DNA of 64,000 nt from Niabella drilacis (GCF_900101395.1 NZ_FMZO01000019.1:30357-94356); one strand, 5' to 3'; positions 16,505-24,631 are shown, counted from the stretch's first letter. Translations and numbers: made by a program. The notes: generated by a model not told the origin, from the sequence alone.

Positions 16505-16608
16505 ACAGCTTATAGTTCATAGCTGATGGTTCATGGCAACTACATAAATGATGACCCATTAACCATAAACGATCCATTTCTCACTATAAAATTTTTCACT
16601 ATTGCATT
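16505..16608 (+). repeat. Spacer of degenerate TTCATGG / CCATTAAC words
   Basis: The spacer between carboxylase beta and hydratase is built of short related words in both orientations (GTTCATAG, GGTTCATGG, CCATTAACCATAAAC). Similar words bracket the four-helix-bundle gene at 21458-21808. It may be an empty or decayed insertion site. Confidence 0.45.
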
Positions 16609-17388
16609 ATGTACACGACTATCGAAACAGAACAGCATTACCACATCGCCACTGTCTGGCTGAACCGGCCGGATGTTCGGAATGCATTCAACGACACTAT
16701 GATCGCGGAACTGATCCATGCATTTGAAACCCTGGGCAGCGATGAAGTTGTGCGTGTGATCACCCTGCGGGGACGCGGAAAAGTGTTTTGCGCCGGCGCC
16801 GATCTGAAATGGATGAAAGCCACTGCAACATCCGGCTATAAAGAAAGCCTGGAAGAGAACCGGCAGCTGGCACAATGCTTCCAGACCGTCTATAATACCC
16901 CCAAACCCACGATCGCCGTGGTACATGGAGCCGCAATGGGCGGTGCAAATGGCTTAATCGCTGCCTGCGACTTCGCTTATGCGGGCAATGATACCCTGTT
17001 TGCATTTTCTGAAGTGCGACTGGGATTGGTGCCGGCAACCATTGCGCCCTATATTCTGAAAAGAATCGGGGTAGCAAAAGCAAAAGAGCTCATCCTTACG
17101 GGACGGCAATTCCATGCAAAGGAAGCTGCGCAGGCAGGGCTTATCAACCAGGTATTACAGGAAATGGACCTGGAAAGCAAGGTAGCCGAGCTCATACAGG
17201 AACTACTGCAGGCGGGTCCTGAATCCATTGCTGCATGTAAGCAGTTATTGCATTATCTGTCAGCAAAAGAGCTGGAAGCCTCCGTTCCATACACCATTGA
17301 AGCCATCGCCAGGGCCCGCAGCTCTGCCGAAGGCCAGGAAGGCATGCAGGCCTTTTTTGAAAAACGGAAACCCGACTGGATCCGGTAA
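16609..17388 (+). CDS. Enoyl-CoA hydratase, probable methylglutaconyl-CoA hydratase
   Basis: Crotonase-family protein of 259 residues expected to hydrate 3-methylglutaconyl-CoA to HMG-CoA. The CoA/oxyanion loop FCAGADLKWMK and the second oxyanion segment VVHGAAMGGANGLIAACDFAYA are intact, followed by FAFSEVRLGLVPATIAPYI with the catalytic Glu region. The AGADLKWM form is typical of methylglutaconyl hydratases (LiuC/AUH type). Its place between the two carboxylase subunit genes and upstream of HMG-CoA lyase supports this specificity. Function assignment is by motif and context, not by measurement. Confidence 0.87.
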   Translation: MYTTIETEQHYHIATVWLNRPDVRNAFNDTMIAELIHAFETLGSDEVVRVITLRGRGKVFCAGADLKWMKATATSGYKESLEENRQLAQCFQTVYNTPKPTIAVVHGAAMGGANGLIAACDFAYAGNDTLFAFSEVRLGLVPATIAPYILKRIGVAKAKELILTGRQFHAKEAAQAGLINQVLQEMDLESKVAELIQELLQAGPESIAACKQLLHYLSAKELEASVPYTIEAIARARSSAEGQEGMQAFFEKRKPDWIR

Positions 17389-17442
17389 CATGCTACGGCC
17401 CGCTGCAAACTTCTAACTATAAAACTTCTCACCTTTCACTCA

Positions 17443-19467
17443 ATGAATAAGATCCTCATAGCAAACCGTGGCGAAATAGCGGTACGTATTATCCGCACTG
17501 CAAAAAAAATGCGGATCAACACTGTATTGGTCTATGCCCCCCAGGATGCCGGTGCGGCCTATCTTCATGAAGCAGACGAAACGGTATTACTGGAGGGACA
17601 ATCGCTGGGAGAAACCTACCTGAACAGCCGCAATATCATCGCCGCTGCCAAAGCGGTACATGCAGATGCCATTCACCCGGGCTACGGGTTCCTTTCTGAA
17701 AATGCCGCATTTGCTGAAGCCTGCAGAAAGGAGGGCATTATTTTTATCGGTCCCACACCGGAGGCCATGGAAGCCATGGGGGATAAGATAGCGGCCCGCC
17801 GGACGGCCCAGACTGCCGGAGTACCGGTTACACCGGGTATTACCGGCACTGTACCCGAATTGCTGGCACAATACGCGTCCGTTGGCTTTCCACTGCTGAT
17901 AAAGGCCGCTGCCGGCGGAGGCGGCAAAGGGATGCGCGTGGTGCAGCAGGAAACCGAATTAAAAGAGGCCCTGGAAGCAACGGCCCGTGAGGCAAAAAAT
18001 TATTTTGGCGATGATACGGTTTATATTGAAAAATATATTGAGGCGCCCAGGCATGTGGAAGTACAGGTGCTCGGCGATCAGCAGGGCCATATCATTCACC
18101 TGTTTGAGCGCGAATGCTCCCTGCAACGACGCCATCAGAAGATCATCGAAGAAGCGCCCTCTCCTACTTTAACACCCGAAGTAAGGGACCGGATCTGCCA
18201 TGCCGCGGTACAGCTGGCCGCAGCGATCGGTTACCAAAGTGCCGGAACGCTCGAATTCCTGGTAGGCCCTGATCTTAGTTTCTATTTTCTTGAAATGAAT
18301 ACCCGCATACAGGTAGAGCACCCGGTTACCGAACTCACCACCGGTATCGACATCGTGGAACAGCAGATCCGCATCGCCCGGGGAGAACCGCTGGACATCC
18401 GCCAAAAGGACATCCGCCAAAGGGGGCATGCTATTGAATGCCGTATTTATGCCGAAGATCCCGAACAACAGTTCTTACCGGCCCCCGGCCTCCTGCGCTT
18501 TTACAAAGAACCTTATGGCGAGCACATCCGCATCGACAGTATGCTGCTGCAACACGGCTCCCTAGTGACGGGAGATTTTGATCCGATGATCGCAAAACTC
18601 ATTACCTGGGGCACAGACCGGGAGGCAGCACGCAAAAAAATGGCAGAGGCCCTTCAGCAATATTTTATATATGGCATTAAAAACAATATAGCCTTCCTGT
18701 CGGGGCTCCTTCATCACCCGGATTTTATTAAAAACAGGATCTCCACAAAATACATCGACATCCATCTCGCCGGTCTGCTACAACAGTTCGAAGATCGGAA
18801 AAAAAAGGAGCACATACAGATTCCTTTGACCGCTGCATTGGTATTCAGCCTGCTGCACAAAGCGGGCAATGCATCATCCATCTGGGAAACCATCGGTTAC
18901 TGGCGGCGGGTTCCACAGCTTATACTGGATGTGGAGGGTAAGGATATTGTGGTAGTGATTCACCGGCAGACGCACTCTTCAGTCGATTTTGAATATCAAA
19001 CAGTATCCGGCAGTGCAACGCTTGCGGCTACAGGAGCGCAGCAATTCAATCTTATACTGGATCAGCAATCATATCCGGTACACATTTTTGAAAGGGCGCC
19101 GGGTATATTCATCATACGTTACAACGGATTTGACTATACCGTAAAACGCAATGATATCTTGCATATAGCGGCAAACAGGTTGCCTCCTCCATCTGTCAGC
19201 TCCGCAACAGCCGGAAATATTTGTGCGCCCATGCCGGGCAAGGTGATAAAAATAGCTGTAGCCCCCGGAACCGCAGTGCACGCCGGGGATCTGCTATTAA
19301 TTGTAGAAGCTATGAAAATGGAAAATAATATCCTGAGTCCGAAAGACGGAACAGTAACAGCAATAGATGTAGCCGAAGGCGATAAGGTAGACACAACGAC
19401 CACATTGATTCACATAGAGGATGCGAATTCGCTGGTTCGTGAGGACACGAACCAGGGCACAAAATAA
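17443..19467 (+). CDS. mccA: Methylcrotonyl-CoA carboxylase alpha subunit (biotin carboxylase + BCCP)
   Basis: Biotin-dependent carboxylase subunit, 674 residues. N-terminal biotin carboxylase: ILIANRGEIAVRIIRTA, HPGYGFLSEN, ATP-grasp AAAGGGGKGMR, FLEMNTRIQVEHPVTE. A BT-type linker follows, then the C-terminal biotinyl domain with the biotinylated Lys in VEAMKMENN. It carboxylates biotin and hands it to the beta subunit two genes upstream. The lipoyl/biotinyl fold should finish near LIHIED; the last residues (about 13, SLVREDTNQGTK) are encoded by a REP hairpin inserted at 19432, so the native stop has been replaced. The tail is after the folded domain, and the enzyme is probably functional. 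Confidence 0.93.
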   Translation: MNKILIANRGEIAVRIIRTAKKMRINTVLVYAPQDAGAAYLHEADETVLLEGQSLGETYLNSRNIIAAAKAVHADAIHPGYGFLSENAAFAEACRKEGIIFIGPTPEAMEAMGDKIAARRTAQTAGVPVTPGITGTVPELLAQYASVGFPLLIKAAAGGGGKGMRVVQQETELKEALEATAREAKNYFGDDTVYIEKYIEAPRHVEVQVLGDQQGHIIHLFERECSLQRRHQKIIEEAPSPTLTPEVRDRICHAAVQLAAAIGYQSAGTLEFLVGPDLSFYFLEMNTRIQVEHPVTELTTGIDIVEQQIRIARGEPLDIRQKDIRQRGHAIECRIYAEDPEQQFLPAPGLLRFYKEPYGEHIRIDSMLLQHGSLVTGDFDPMIAKLITWGTDREAARKKMAEALQQYFIYGIKNNIAFLSGLLHHPDFIKNRISTKYIDIHLAGLLQQFEDRKKKEHIQIPLTAALVFSLLHKAGNASSIWETIGYWRRVPQLILDVEGKDIVVVIHRQTHSSVDFEYQTVSGSATLAATGAQQFNLILDQQSYPVHIFERAPGIFIIRYNGFDYTVKRNDILHIAANRLPPPSVSSATAGNICAPMPGKVIKIAVAPGTAVHAGDLLLIVEAMKMENNILSPKDGTVTAIDVAEGDKVDTTTTLIHIEDANSLVREDTNQGTK

Positions 19468-19507
19468 TAACTTAAGCTAAAGCCACGGTTCGTGTCCTCA
19501 CGAACCG
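19432..19507. repeat. REP pair (BIME-like) on the 5' side of the transposase gene
   Basis: Two inverted hairpins: CTGGTTCGTG/CACGAACCAG with AGGA loop at 19432-19455, and CGGTTCGTG/CACGAACCG with TCCT loop at 19486-19507. The second is essentially the first in reverse orientation. The first lies inside the 3' end of the carboxylase alpha gene. The same pair recurs on the other side of the transposase gene. Confidence 0.92.
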
Positions 19508-19526
19508 CAATAGAAATACTTTCATC

Positions 19527-20090
19527 ATGGAAGAACAGATCTTAAAAACACAACGGAAAAGCCACATAGAAATCGGAGAAATTTTCTTTTGGACGGCAAC
19601 CATCCACAACTGGCAACGGTTGCTGGAACAAGACGCTTATAAACATATAATCATCAACCCCTTGCAACATTTATCAGACGCCGGAAAAATCGATGTTTTT
19701 GCTTTTATAATCATGCCGAATCATATTCATTTAATCTGGAGGACCAATGCGCTAAATGGCAAGGAAACGGCACAGGGTTCCTTTCTAAAATTTACGGCAC
19801 ACGAATTTAAAAAGCGAATTCCAACAGAACAGAAAAATCATCTTTCTTCCTATAAAGTATCTGCAATCAATAAACAGTATGAATTCTGGCAACGGGATCC
19901 TTTAGCCATTCATCTATATACAAAAAATGTAGCTTATCAAAAACTGGATTACATTCATTGCAATCCATGTACAGAACGCTGGAAACTGGTAGCAGACCCC
20001 TGTGATTACGTGTATTCCTCCGCAGGTTTCTATGAGAAGAACGAAAACCGGTTTGCATTTTTAAAGGATTTACGTGAAGAATTTGGTTAG
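19527..20090 (+). CDS. REP-associated tyrosine transposase (RAYT, Y1/HUH family)
   Basis: Single-domain Y1 transposase-like protein of 187 residues. The HUH motif is PNHIHLIW (His66, His68), and the Tyr-bearing helix region DYIHCNP (141-147) matches the IS200-like/RAYT pattern. RAYTs are thought to process and spread REP hairpins. Here REP pairs flank the gene on both sides, 19432-19507 and 20100-20180, which makes the assignment firm. The gene is more AT-rich than its neighbours and interrupts the leucine operon between carboxylase alpha and acyl-CoA dehydrogenase. It lies in the same orientation as the operon and probably does not block downstream transcription. Confidence 0.92.
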   Translation: MEEQILKTQRKSHIEIGEIFFWTATIHNWQRLLEQDAYKHIIINPLQHLSDAGKIDVFAFIIMPNHIHLIWRTNALNGKETAQGSFLKFTAHEFKKRIPTEQKNHLSSYKVSAINKQYEFWQRDPLAIHLYTKNVAYQKLDYIHCNPCTERWKLVADPCDYVYSSAGFYEKNENRFAFLKDLREEFG

Positions 20091-20099
20091 ACACATCTT

Positions 20100-20180
20100 C
20101 TGGTTCGTGAGGACACGAACCAGGGCGCAGAATGATATGAAGATACGAACTAAAGCCGCGGCTCGCGTCCTCGCGAACCG
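20100..20180. repeat. REP pair (BIME-like) on the 3' side of the transposase gene
   Basis: Hairpin at 20100-20123 is identical in sequence to the one at 19432-19455. The inverted partner at 20159-20180 (CGGCTCGCG, loop TCCT, CGCGAACCG) differs from the left copy at a few positions, with one G-T mismatch in the stem. Spacing within the pair is a little longer than on the left side. Confidence 0.92.
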
Positions 20181-20209
20181 CAACAAAACCAAAAAAGATA
20201 CATTATAAT

Positions 20210-21355
20210 ATGGACTACACATTAAGCGAAGAGCACAAGGCGATCCGGAATATGGTGCGGTCTTTCGCGGAAAAAAACATCAAACCCCAGGCACAGGAAC
20301 TGGATGAGCGGGAAAAATTTTCACCGGAGCTTACCCGGCAGATGGGCGAGCTGGGCCTGATGGGCATTTACCTTCCCGAAAAATACGGGGGAGCAGGTAT
20401 GGATTACCTGGCATATATCATTGCTGTGGAAGAAATAGCGCGGGTAGACGGATCACAGGCAGCCACCCTGGCGGCACATAACTCCCTGGGCATTGGTCCC
20501 ATTTACAACTATGGCACAGAGGAACAAAAACTGCAATACCTGCCGCAGCTTTGCACAGGCACAGCCCTATGGTCGTTCGGATTAACAGAACCCGGCGCCG
20601 GAAGCGACTCCCGGGCATCAAAGACCACAGCAAAAACGGACGGCGATCATTGGGTGATCAACGGCAACAAGATCTTTATCACCAATGGTTCCGTTTCACT
20701 GAACCGGGGTACTACTGTACAGGCTGTAACCAATGAAGTAAACGGCAAAAAAGAATTCACCACGATCATTGTTGACCGGGATACGCTGGGCTTCTCGCAA
20801 CAAGCCATGCATGGAAAAATGATGTGGCGTGCCAGCGATACCGCCCAATTATTCTTCGACGATTGCCGCGTACCAAAATCGCATACCCTTGGACCGGTTG
20901 GGGAAGGATCAAAGATTATGTTGCGTACACTGGATGCAGGCCGGCTGAGTATTGCCGCCATGGGACTGGGCTGCGCACAGGGCGCTTTTGAAATGGCATT
21001 GAGTTACGCACAGGAACGCCGCCAATTTGGTAATTCGATCGCGTCCTTTCAGATCAACCAGTTCAAACTGGCCGATATGGCCCTGAAAATAGAACTGGCG
21101 CGTACGTTTTTATATAAGGCCTGCTGGCTGAAAGATACCCATCAGCCTTTTACAAAAGAAGCCGCCATGGCCAAGCTTTATTGCTCGGAGATCGCCAGGG
21201 AAGTAGCCGATGCTGCCGTACAGCTTCACGGGGGTTATGGCCTGATGAAGGAATACAATATCGAACGTTTTTATCGTGATCAACGGCTCTTACAAATCGG
21301 AGAAGGTACATCAGAGATCCAACGGATCGTGATCGCAAAGCAGTTGGGGTTGTAG
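20210..21355 (+). CDS. Acyl-CoA dehydrogenase (probable isovaleryl-/short-chain acyl-CoA dehydrogenase)
   Basis: FAD-dependent acyl-CoA dehydrogenase, 381 residues. Family motifs: LWSFGLTEPGAGSDS (FAD/substrate loop), RRQFGNSIASFQ and LHGGYGLMKEYNIER. By position in the operon it should oxidise isovaleryl-CoA to 3-methylcrotonyl-CoA. The catalytic base, however, appears to be Glu365 in QIGEGTSEIQ, as in short- and medium-chain enzymes, while the helix-G site used by isovaleryl-CoA dehydrogenases reads LDAGRLSIAA and lacks Glu. So it may be a short/branched-chain type recruited to the pathway, or act on butyryl-CoA. Separated from carboxylase alpha by the transposase cassette. Confidence 0.88.
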   Translation: MDYTLSEEHKAIRNMVRSFAEKNIKPQAQELDEREKFSPELTRQMGELGLMGIYLPEKYGGAGMDYLAYIIAVEEIARVDGSQAATLAAHNSLGIGPIYNYGTEEQKLQYLPQLCTGTALWSFGLTEPGAGSDSRASKTTAKTDGDHWVINGNKIFITNGSVSLNRGTTVQAVTNEVNGKKEFTTIIVDRDTLGFSQQAMHGKMMWRASDTAQLFFDDCRVPKSHTLGPVGEGSKIMLRTLDAGRLSIAAMGLGCAQGAFEMALSYAQERRQFGNSIASFQINQFKLADMALKIELARTFLYKACWLKDTHQPFTKEAAMAKLYCSEIAREVADAAVQLHGGYGLMKEYNIERFYRDQRLLQIGEGTSEIQRIVIAKQLGL

Positions 21356-21457
21356 TTCATGGTCGAATCGTTCATAGCGGATAGCTTTTACTATAGACTG
21401 CAGCCTTGAAGTGCATGGATATACTCGAAAAAAACAAATACAATAACCTAAATTCAT

Positions 21458-21808
21458 ATGGCATTCCGTTTTGAAGCATTAAATGTCTGGCAGAAGGCGG
21501 TCGATACATCCAATGAGATTGATCCTATAACGAAGCGCTTTCCCGTTGAGGAAAGATATAGCCTGTCTTCCCAGCTCAAAAAAGCAGCTGACGCTGTTGT
21601 GCTGAACATCGTCGAAGGCGCTACAGGGCAAACTGTTCCGGTATTTAAGCAATTCTTAAATATCGCCTTGCGCCCGGCCATAGAAGTAGTGGCCGGGTTG
21701 TTTTTAGCAAAAAAGGGCAACTATATCCCAGAAGATTTGTTTAAAAAATTATACGAAGAATATGAGTTATTGAGCAAAATGATTACCAGGCTCCGTAATG
21801 CTTTATAA
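21458..21808 (+). CDS. Four-helix bundle protein (23S rRNA intervening-sequence protein family)
   Basis: Small helical protein of 116 residues of the family first found in 23S rRNA intervening sequences; its function is unknown. The N-terminal FRFEALNVWQKAVDTSNEI and the mid-protein RYSLSSQLKKAADAVVLNIVEG match family signatures. It sits inside the leucine operon between acyl-CoA dehydrogenase and HMG-CoA lyase and has no pathway role by homology. Imperfect inverted repeats bracket it: GTTCATGGTCGAATCG at 21355-21370 and its near inverse at 21822-21836. This suggests the gene arrived as a cassette. Confidence 0.85.
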   Translation: MAFRFEALNVWQKAVDTSNEIDPITKRFPVEERYSLSSQLKKAADAVVLNIVEGATGQTVPVFKQFLNIALRPAIEVVAGLFLAKKGNYIPEDLFKKLYEEYELLSKMITRLRNAL

Positions 21809-21865
21809 ATATATCGGACAGCGATTTACCATGAACGATGATCAATTAACTATTCACTATACGTT

Positions 21866-22732
21866 ATGATCCATGAACTTAAAATAACCGAATGCCCCCG
21901 CGATGCACAGCAGGGACTTCCCTACATCATTCCGCCGGAGAAACGGGCGGCCTATATCAATGAACTGATGCAGGTTGGATTTGAGGTGATCGATTTCGGG
22001 AGTTTTGTGTCGCCCAAAGCAGTGCCGCAAATGGCGGACTCCGCAAAAGTGCTGGAGGGCATCAACAAAGAAGGTTCGGCTACCAGGTTGCTGGCCATTA
22101 TCGGGAACGAAAGGGGTGCAACAGAAGCCGCCGCCCAGCCCAAAGTGGATATTTTAGGATTTCCCTACTCCATCTCCAATACCTTCCTGGAACGGAATAT
22201 TCATTCCGATTCCTCCAAAGCGCTGCATGTGCTTGATGCAATCACCGGTATTGCCCGGGACACCGGCAAGCAGCTCCGCGTGTATATCAGCATGGCCTTC
22301 GGCAATCCCTACGGGGACGAATGGTCAGCATTCATCGTACAGGACGCCGTTTATTTACTGGCAGGGAAGGGTGTTCAAACCATCACGCTGTCCGATACCA
22401 CCGGATTGGGCACACCGGAAATCATTTACAAACTTTTTAAAACCCTGATCCCCCGTTTTCCGGGTGTGGAACTGGGTCTCCACCTTCATACCCTTCCGGG
22501 GCAGGCGATGGAAAAAATCGACGCCGCCTGGAAAGCCGGTTGCCGTAGTTTTGATGGTGTGATCAACGGGTTGGGCGGCTGCCCGCTTACCGGTTATGAA
22601 CTATTGGGCAATGTAAACACCCTTTCATTACTGCAATATTGCCGTGATCATAAGATCGCATCCGGGCTGGACGAGGCCCGTATCCGGAAGATCGCCGCGG
22701 CCTATCCCGGTTTTAACCTGTTGAAATCTTAA
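21866..22732 (+). CDS. Hydroxymethylglutaryl-CoA lyase
   Basis: TIM-barrel lyase splitting HMG-CoA into acetoacetate and acetyl-CoA, the last carbon-cleaving step of leucine catabolism; 288 residues. The N-terminal substrate/metal motif reads ITECPRDAQQG where most lyases have E.(S/A)PRDGLQ; Arg and Asp are kept. The metal-binding HLHT (GLHLHTLPG) and the Cys loop GLGGCPLTGYELLGN are present. The rest of the fold (FGSFVSPKAVPQMAD, SDTTGLGTP) is typical. The changed Gly-Leu to Ala-Gln in the first motif places it in a divergent Bacteroidota branch. Operon context strongly supports the call. Confidence 0.88.
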   Translation: MIHELKITECPRDAQQGLPYIIPPEKRAAYINELMQVGFEVIDFGSFVSPKAVPQMADSAKVLEGINKEGSATRLLAIIGNERGATEAAAQPKVDILGFPYSISNTFLERNIHSDSSKALHVLDAITGIARDTGKQLRVYISMAFGNPYGDEWSAFIVQDAVYLLAGKGVQTITLSDTTGLGTPEIIYKLFKTLIPRFPGVELGLHLHTLPGQAMEKIDAAWKAGCRSFDGVINGLGGCPLTGYELLGNVNTLSLLQYCRDHKIASGLDEARIRKIAAAYPGFNLLKS

Positions 22733-22766
22733 ACAGGATGATGTAACTTACATAAAAACCACGGCT

Positions 22767-23363
22767 ATGAAATGGCTATCTGTTATCCTTCTCAGTTGTT
22801 TCTACTGTTTTTCACAGGCACAGGAAAACAGCATACCGAATACTGAGATGTTGCATCAGCAACGGATCGAAACCAACCGGAAAGGCATGTGGGTATTATC
22901 CGGATGGGGCCTGGCTAATATGGGTAGTGGTATCATTGGAGCGCTCAATACAACCAACACGGAAGTAAAAGCCTTTCACACCATGAATGCCTTATGGGGC
23001 GTGGTCAATACCGGCATTGGTGTTTTAGGGCTGATGCGCGCGAAAAGAGAAAAGAGCCTGTCCTTTTCAGACGCCGATAAGTACCGGGCTTACAAAAATG
23101 TAAAAAAACTTTACCTTATCAATGGCGGACTTGATGTGCTGTATATGGGCACGGGGGCGTTCTTAAAAGCGCGGGCGGACAATGCAAAAAACCCGGCCAG
23201 GAACAGGGGCTACGGAAATTCATTGATCGTTCAGGGTGCAGGATTGTTGCTGTATGATATTACCATGTACCTGAGCCATCAAAAACAAAACCGCTACTGG
23301 AAGAAGGCCGTGCAGGAATTGGCAGTCACAGAAAACGGCATCGGTATGGTCTATCATTTTTAA
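22767..23363 (+). CDS. Conserved hypothetical membrane protein (DUF6992-like)
   Basis: Not assigned a function. The 198-residue product has a signal peptide (MKWLSVILLSCFYCFSQAQ) and then three or four hydrophobic stretches: around MWVLSGWGLANMGSGIIGAL, MNALWGVVNTGIGVLGLM, LYLINGGLDVLYMGTGAFL and LIVQGAGLLLYDITMYL. The GMWVLSGWGLAN...NTGIGVLGL pattern recalls a Bacteroidota-only domain family (DUF6992, from memory). It lies 34 bp after HMG-CoA lyase and is in the operon direction, so it may be transcribed with it, but nothing ties it to leucine metabolism. Confidence 0.75.
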   Translation: MKWLSVILLSCFYCFSQAQENSIPNTEMLHQQRIETNRKGMWVLSGWGLANMGSGIIGALNTTNTEVKAFHTMNALWGVVNTGIGVLGLMRAKREKSLSFSDADKYRAYKNVKKLYLINGGLDVLYMGTGAFLKARADNAKNPARNRGYGNSLIVQGAGLLLYDITMYLSHQKQNRYWKKAVQELAVTENGIGMVYHF

Positions 23364-23467
23364 GACCCCGTTCGAAGAACAGAAACGACAAAGACGCAAA
23401 GGGAGGAACACCAAAATCAGCTTAACAGCATCTGAAGGCCCAGTGCCTCAGTGGCAAAACAAATAAT

Positions 23468-24157
23468 ATGAACAAAGTTGTAAAAAATGCGCAGGAGGCG
23501 ATCGCTGGTATCAAAAGCGGTATGACGCTGATGGTGGGAGGCTTCGGGCTTTGCGGCATCCCTGAAAACTGCATTAAGGCAATCACGGAAACGGATCTCA
23601 GCGCACTCACCTGCATTTCCAACAATGCAGGTGTAGATAACTTCGGACTTGGCCTCCTGCTTCAGAAAAAACAGATCCGGAAAATGATCTCCTCTTATGT
23701 TGGTGAGAACGCCGAATTTGAGCGGCAGCTCCTACAGGGAGAACTGGAAGTGGAACTGATTCCCCAGGGTACCCTTGCCGAACGTTGCCGGGCAGGCGGA
23801 GCAGGTATCCCTGCCTTTTATGTTCCCGCGGGATATGGTACCGAAGTTGCGGCCGGCAAGGAGGTGCGGGATTTTAATGGCAAGCCTCATTTACTGGAAT
23901 ACGCCTTAACGGCCGATTTTGCCATTGTAAAAGCCTGGAAGGGCGATACCCATGGCAACCTTATTTACAAAGAAACAGCAGGCAATTTCAACCATCCGAT
24001 GGCCACCGCGGGAAGGATCACCATTGCGGAAGTGGAAGAACTGGTACCGGCAGGGCAGCTGAACCCGATGCAGATCCACACGCCGGGTGTATATATAAAA
24101 CGCATCTTCCAGGGCACGCATTATGAAAAAAGGATTGAGCAATTAACGGAAAGCTAG
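23468..24157 (+). CDS. scoA: 3-oxoacid CoA-transferase subunit A
   Basis: Alpha subunit of succinyl-CoA:3-ketoacid CoA-transferase, which activates acetoacetate to acetoacetyl-CoA; 229 residues. Family marks: [35 protein letters not shown], and the loop [24 protein letters not shown]. It closes the leucine pathway by recycling the acetoacetate made by HMG-CoA lyase. The beta subunit gene normally follows directly; here a four-helix-bundle cassette of about 470 bp separates the two. Confidence 0.93.
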   Translation: MNKVVKNAQEAIAGIKSGMTLMVGGFGLCGIPENCIKAITETDLSALTCISNNAGVDNFGLGLLLQKKQIRKMISSYVGENAEFERQLLQGELEVELIPQGTLAERCRAGGAGIPAFYVPAGYGTEVAAGKEVRDFNGKPHLLEYALTADFAIVKAWKGDTHGNLIYKETAGNFNHPMATAGRITIAEVEELVPAGQLNPMQIHTPGVYIKRIFQGTHYEKRIEQLTES

Positions 24158-24159
24158 TA

Positions 24160-24631
24160 GAGAATAGCAAGTAGCCAGTAGGAATTATTCTAAACTTAAA
24201 TATAAATAGCATGTTAGAACTGTCGCACAAAAAACTACAGGTATATCAATTTGCTTTACAATTAGTAAAAGAAATCGATCTACACACCCAGGCTTATCCT
24301 AAAGAAGAACAATTTGTTTTAGTTAGTCAGCTTCGCAGAGCTGCTATTTCTGTTTGTAGTAATCTCGCTGAAGGAGCTGCAAGAAACTCAAAAGTTGAAA
24401 AGAAAAGATTTTATGAAATCTCCCGAAGTTCATTAGTAGAAGTTGATACACAAATAGAAACATCACTAATTCTTGAATACTTAAAAAAAGATAAAATTTT
24501 AAAACTTGAAGAATATCTTGAATCGATATTCAGAATGTTAAGTAACATAATTGCAAATTTAGAATCGGGAAGCAAGAAATAGAGAAGGAAAATAGCAAGC
24601 CGTATAATCCCATTCGTTACTTGCTGTTCTC
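24160..24631 (+). mobile_element. Candidate four-helix-bundle cassette between scoA and scoB
   Basis: GAGAATAGCAAGTA at 24160-24173 and TACTTGCTGTTCTC at 24618-24631 are inverted copies matching at 13 of 14 positions. They enclose an AT-rich four-helix-bundle gene whose base composition differs sharply from the flanking CoA-transferase genes. The insert lies a few bases after the scoA stop codon. Mobility is inferred, since no transposase is encoded inside. Confidence 0.5.
24211..24582 (+). CDS. Four-helix bundle protein (23S rRNA intervening-sequence protein family), AT-rich
   Basis: Second member of the family in this operon, 123 residues. LSHKKLQVYQFALQLVKEID, QFVLVSQLRRAAISVCSNLAEGAAR and KKRFYEISRSSLVEVDTQIE are standard signatures (the family often reads S.AEG..R and A..SL.E). 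Sequence similarity to the copy at 21458 is low, so they were acquired separately. The gene is clearly more AT-rich than scoA and scoB on either side. It splits two subunit genes that are otherwise usually adjacent. Function of the family is unknown. Confidence 0.88.
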   Translation: MLELSHKKLQVYQFALQLVKEIDLHTQAYPKEEQFVLVSQLRRAAISVCSNLAEGAARNSKVEKKRFYEISRSSLVEVDTQIETSLILEYLKKDKILKLEEYLESIFRMLSNIIANLESGSKK

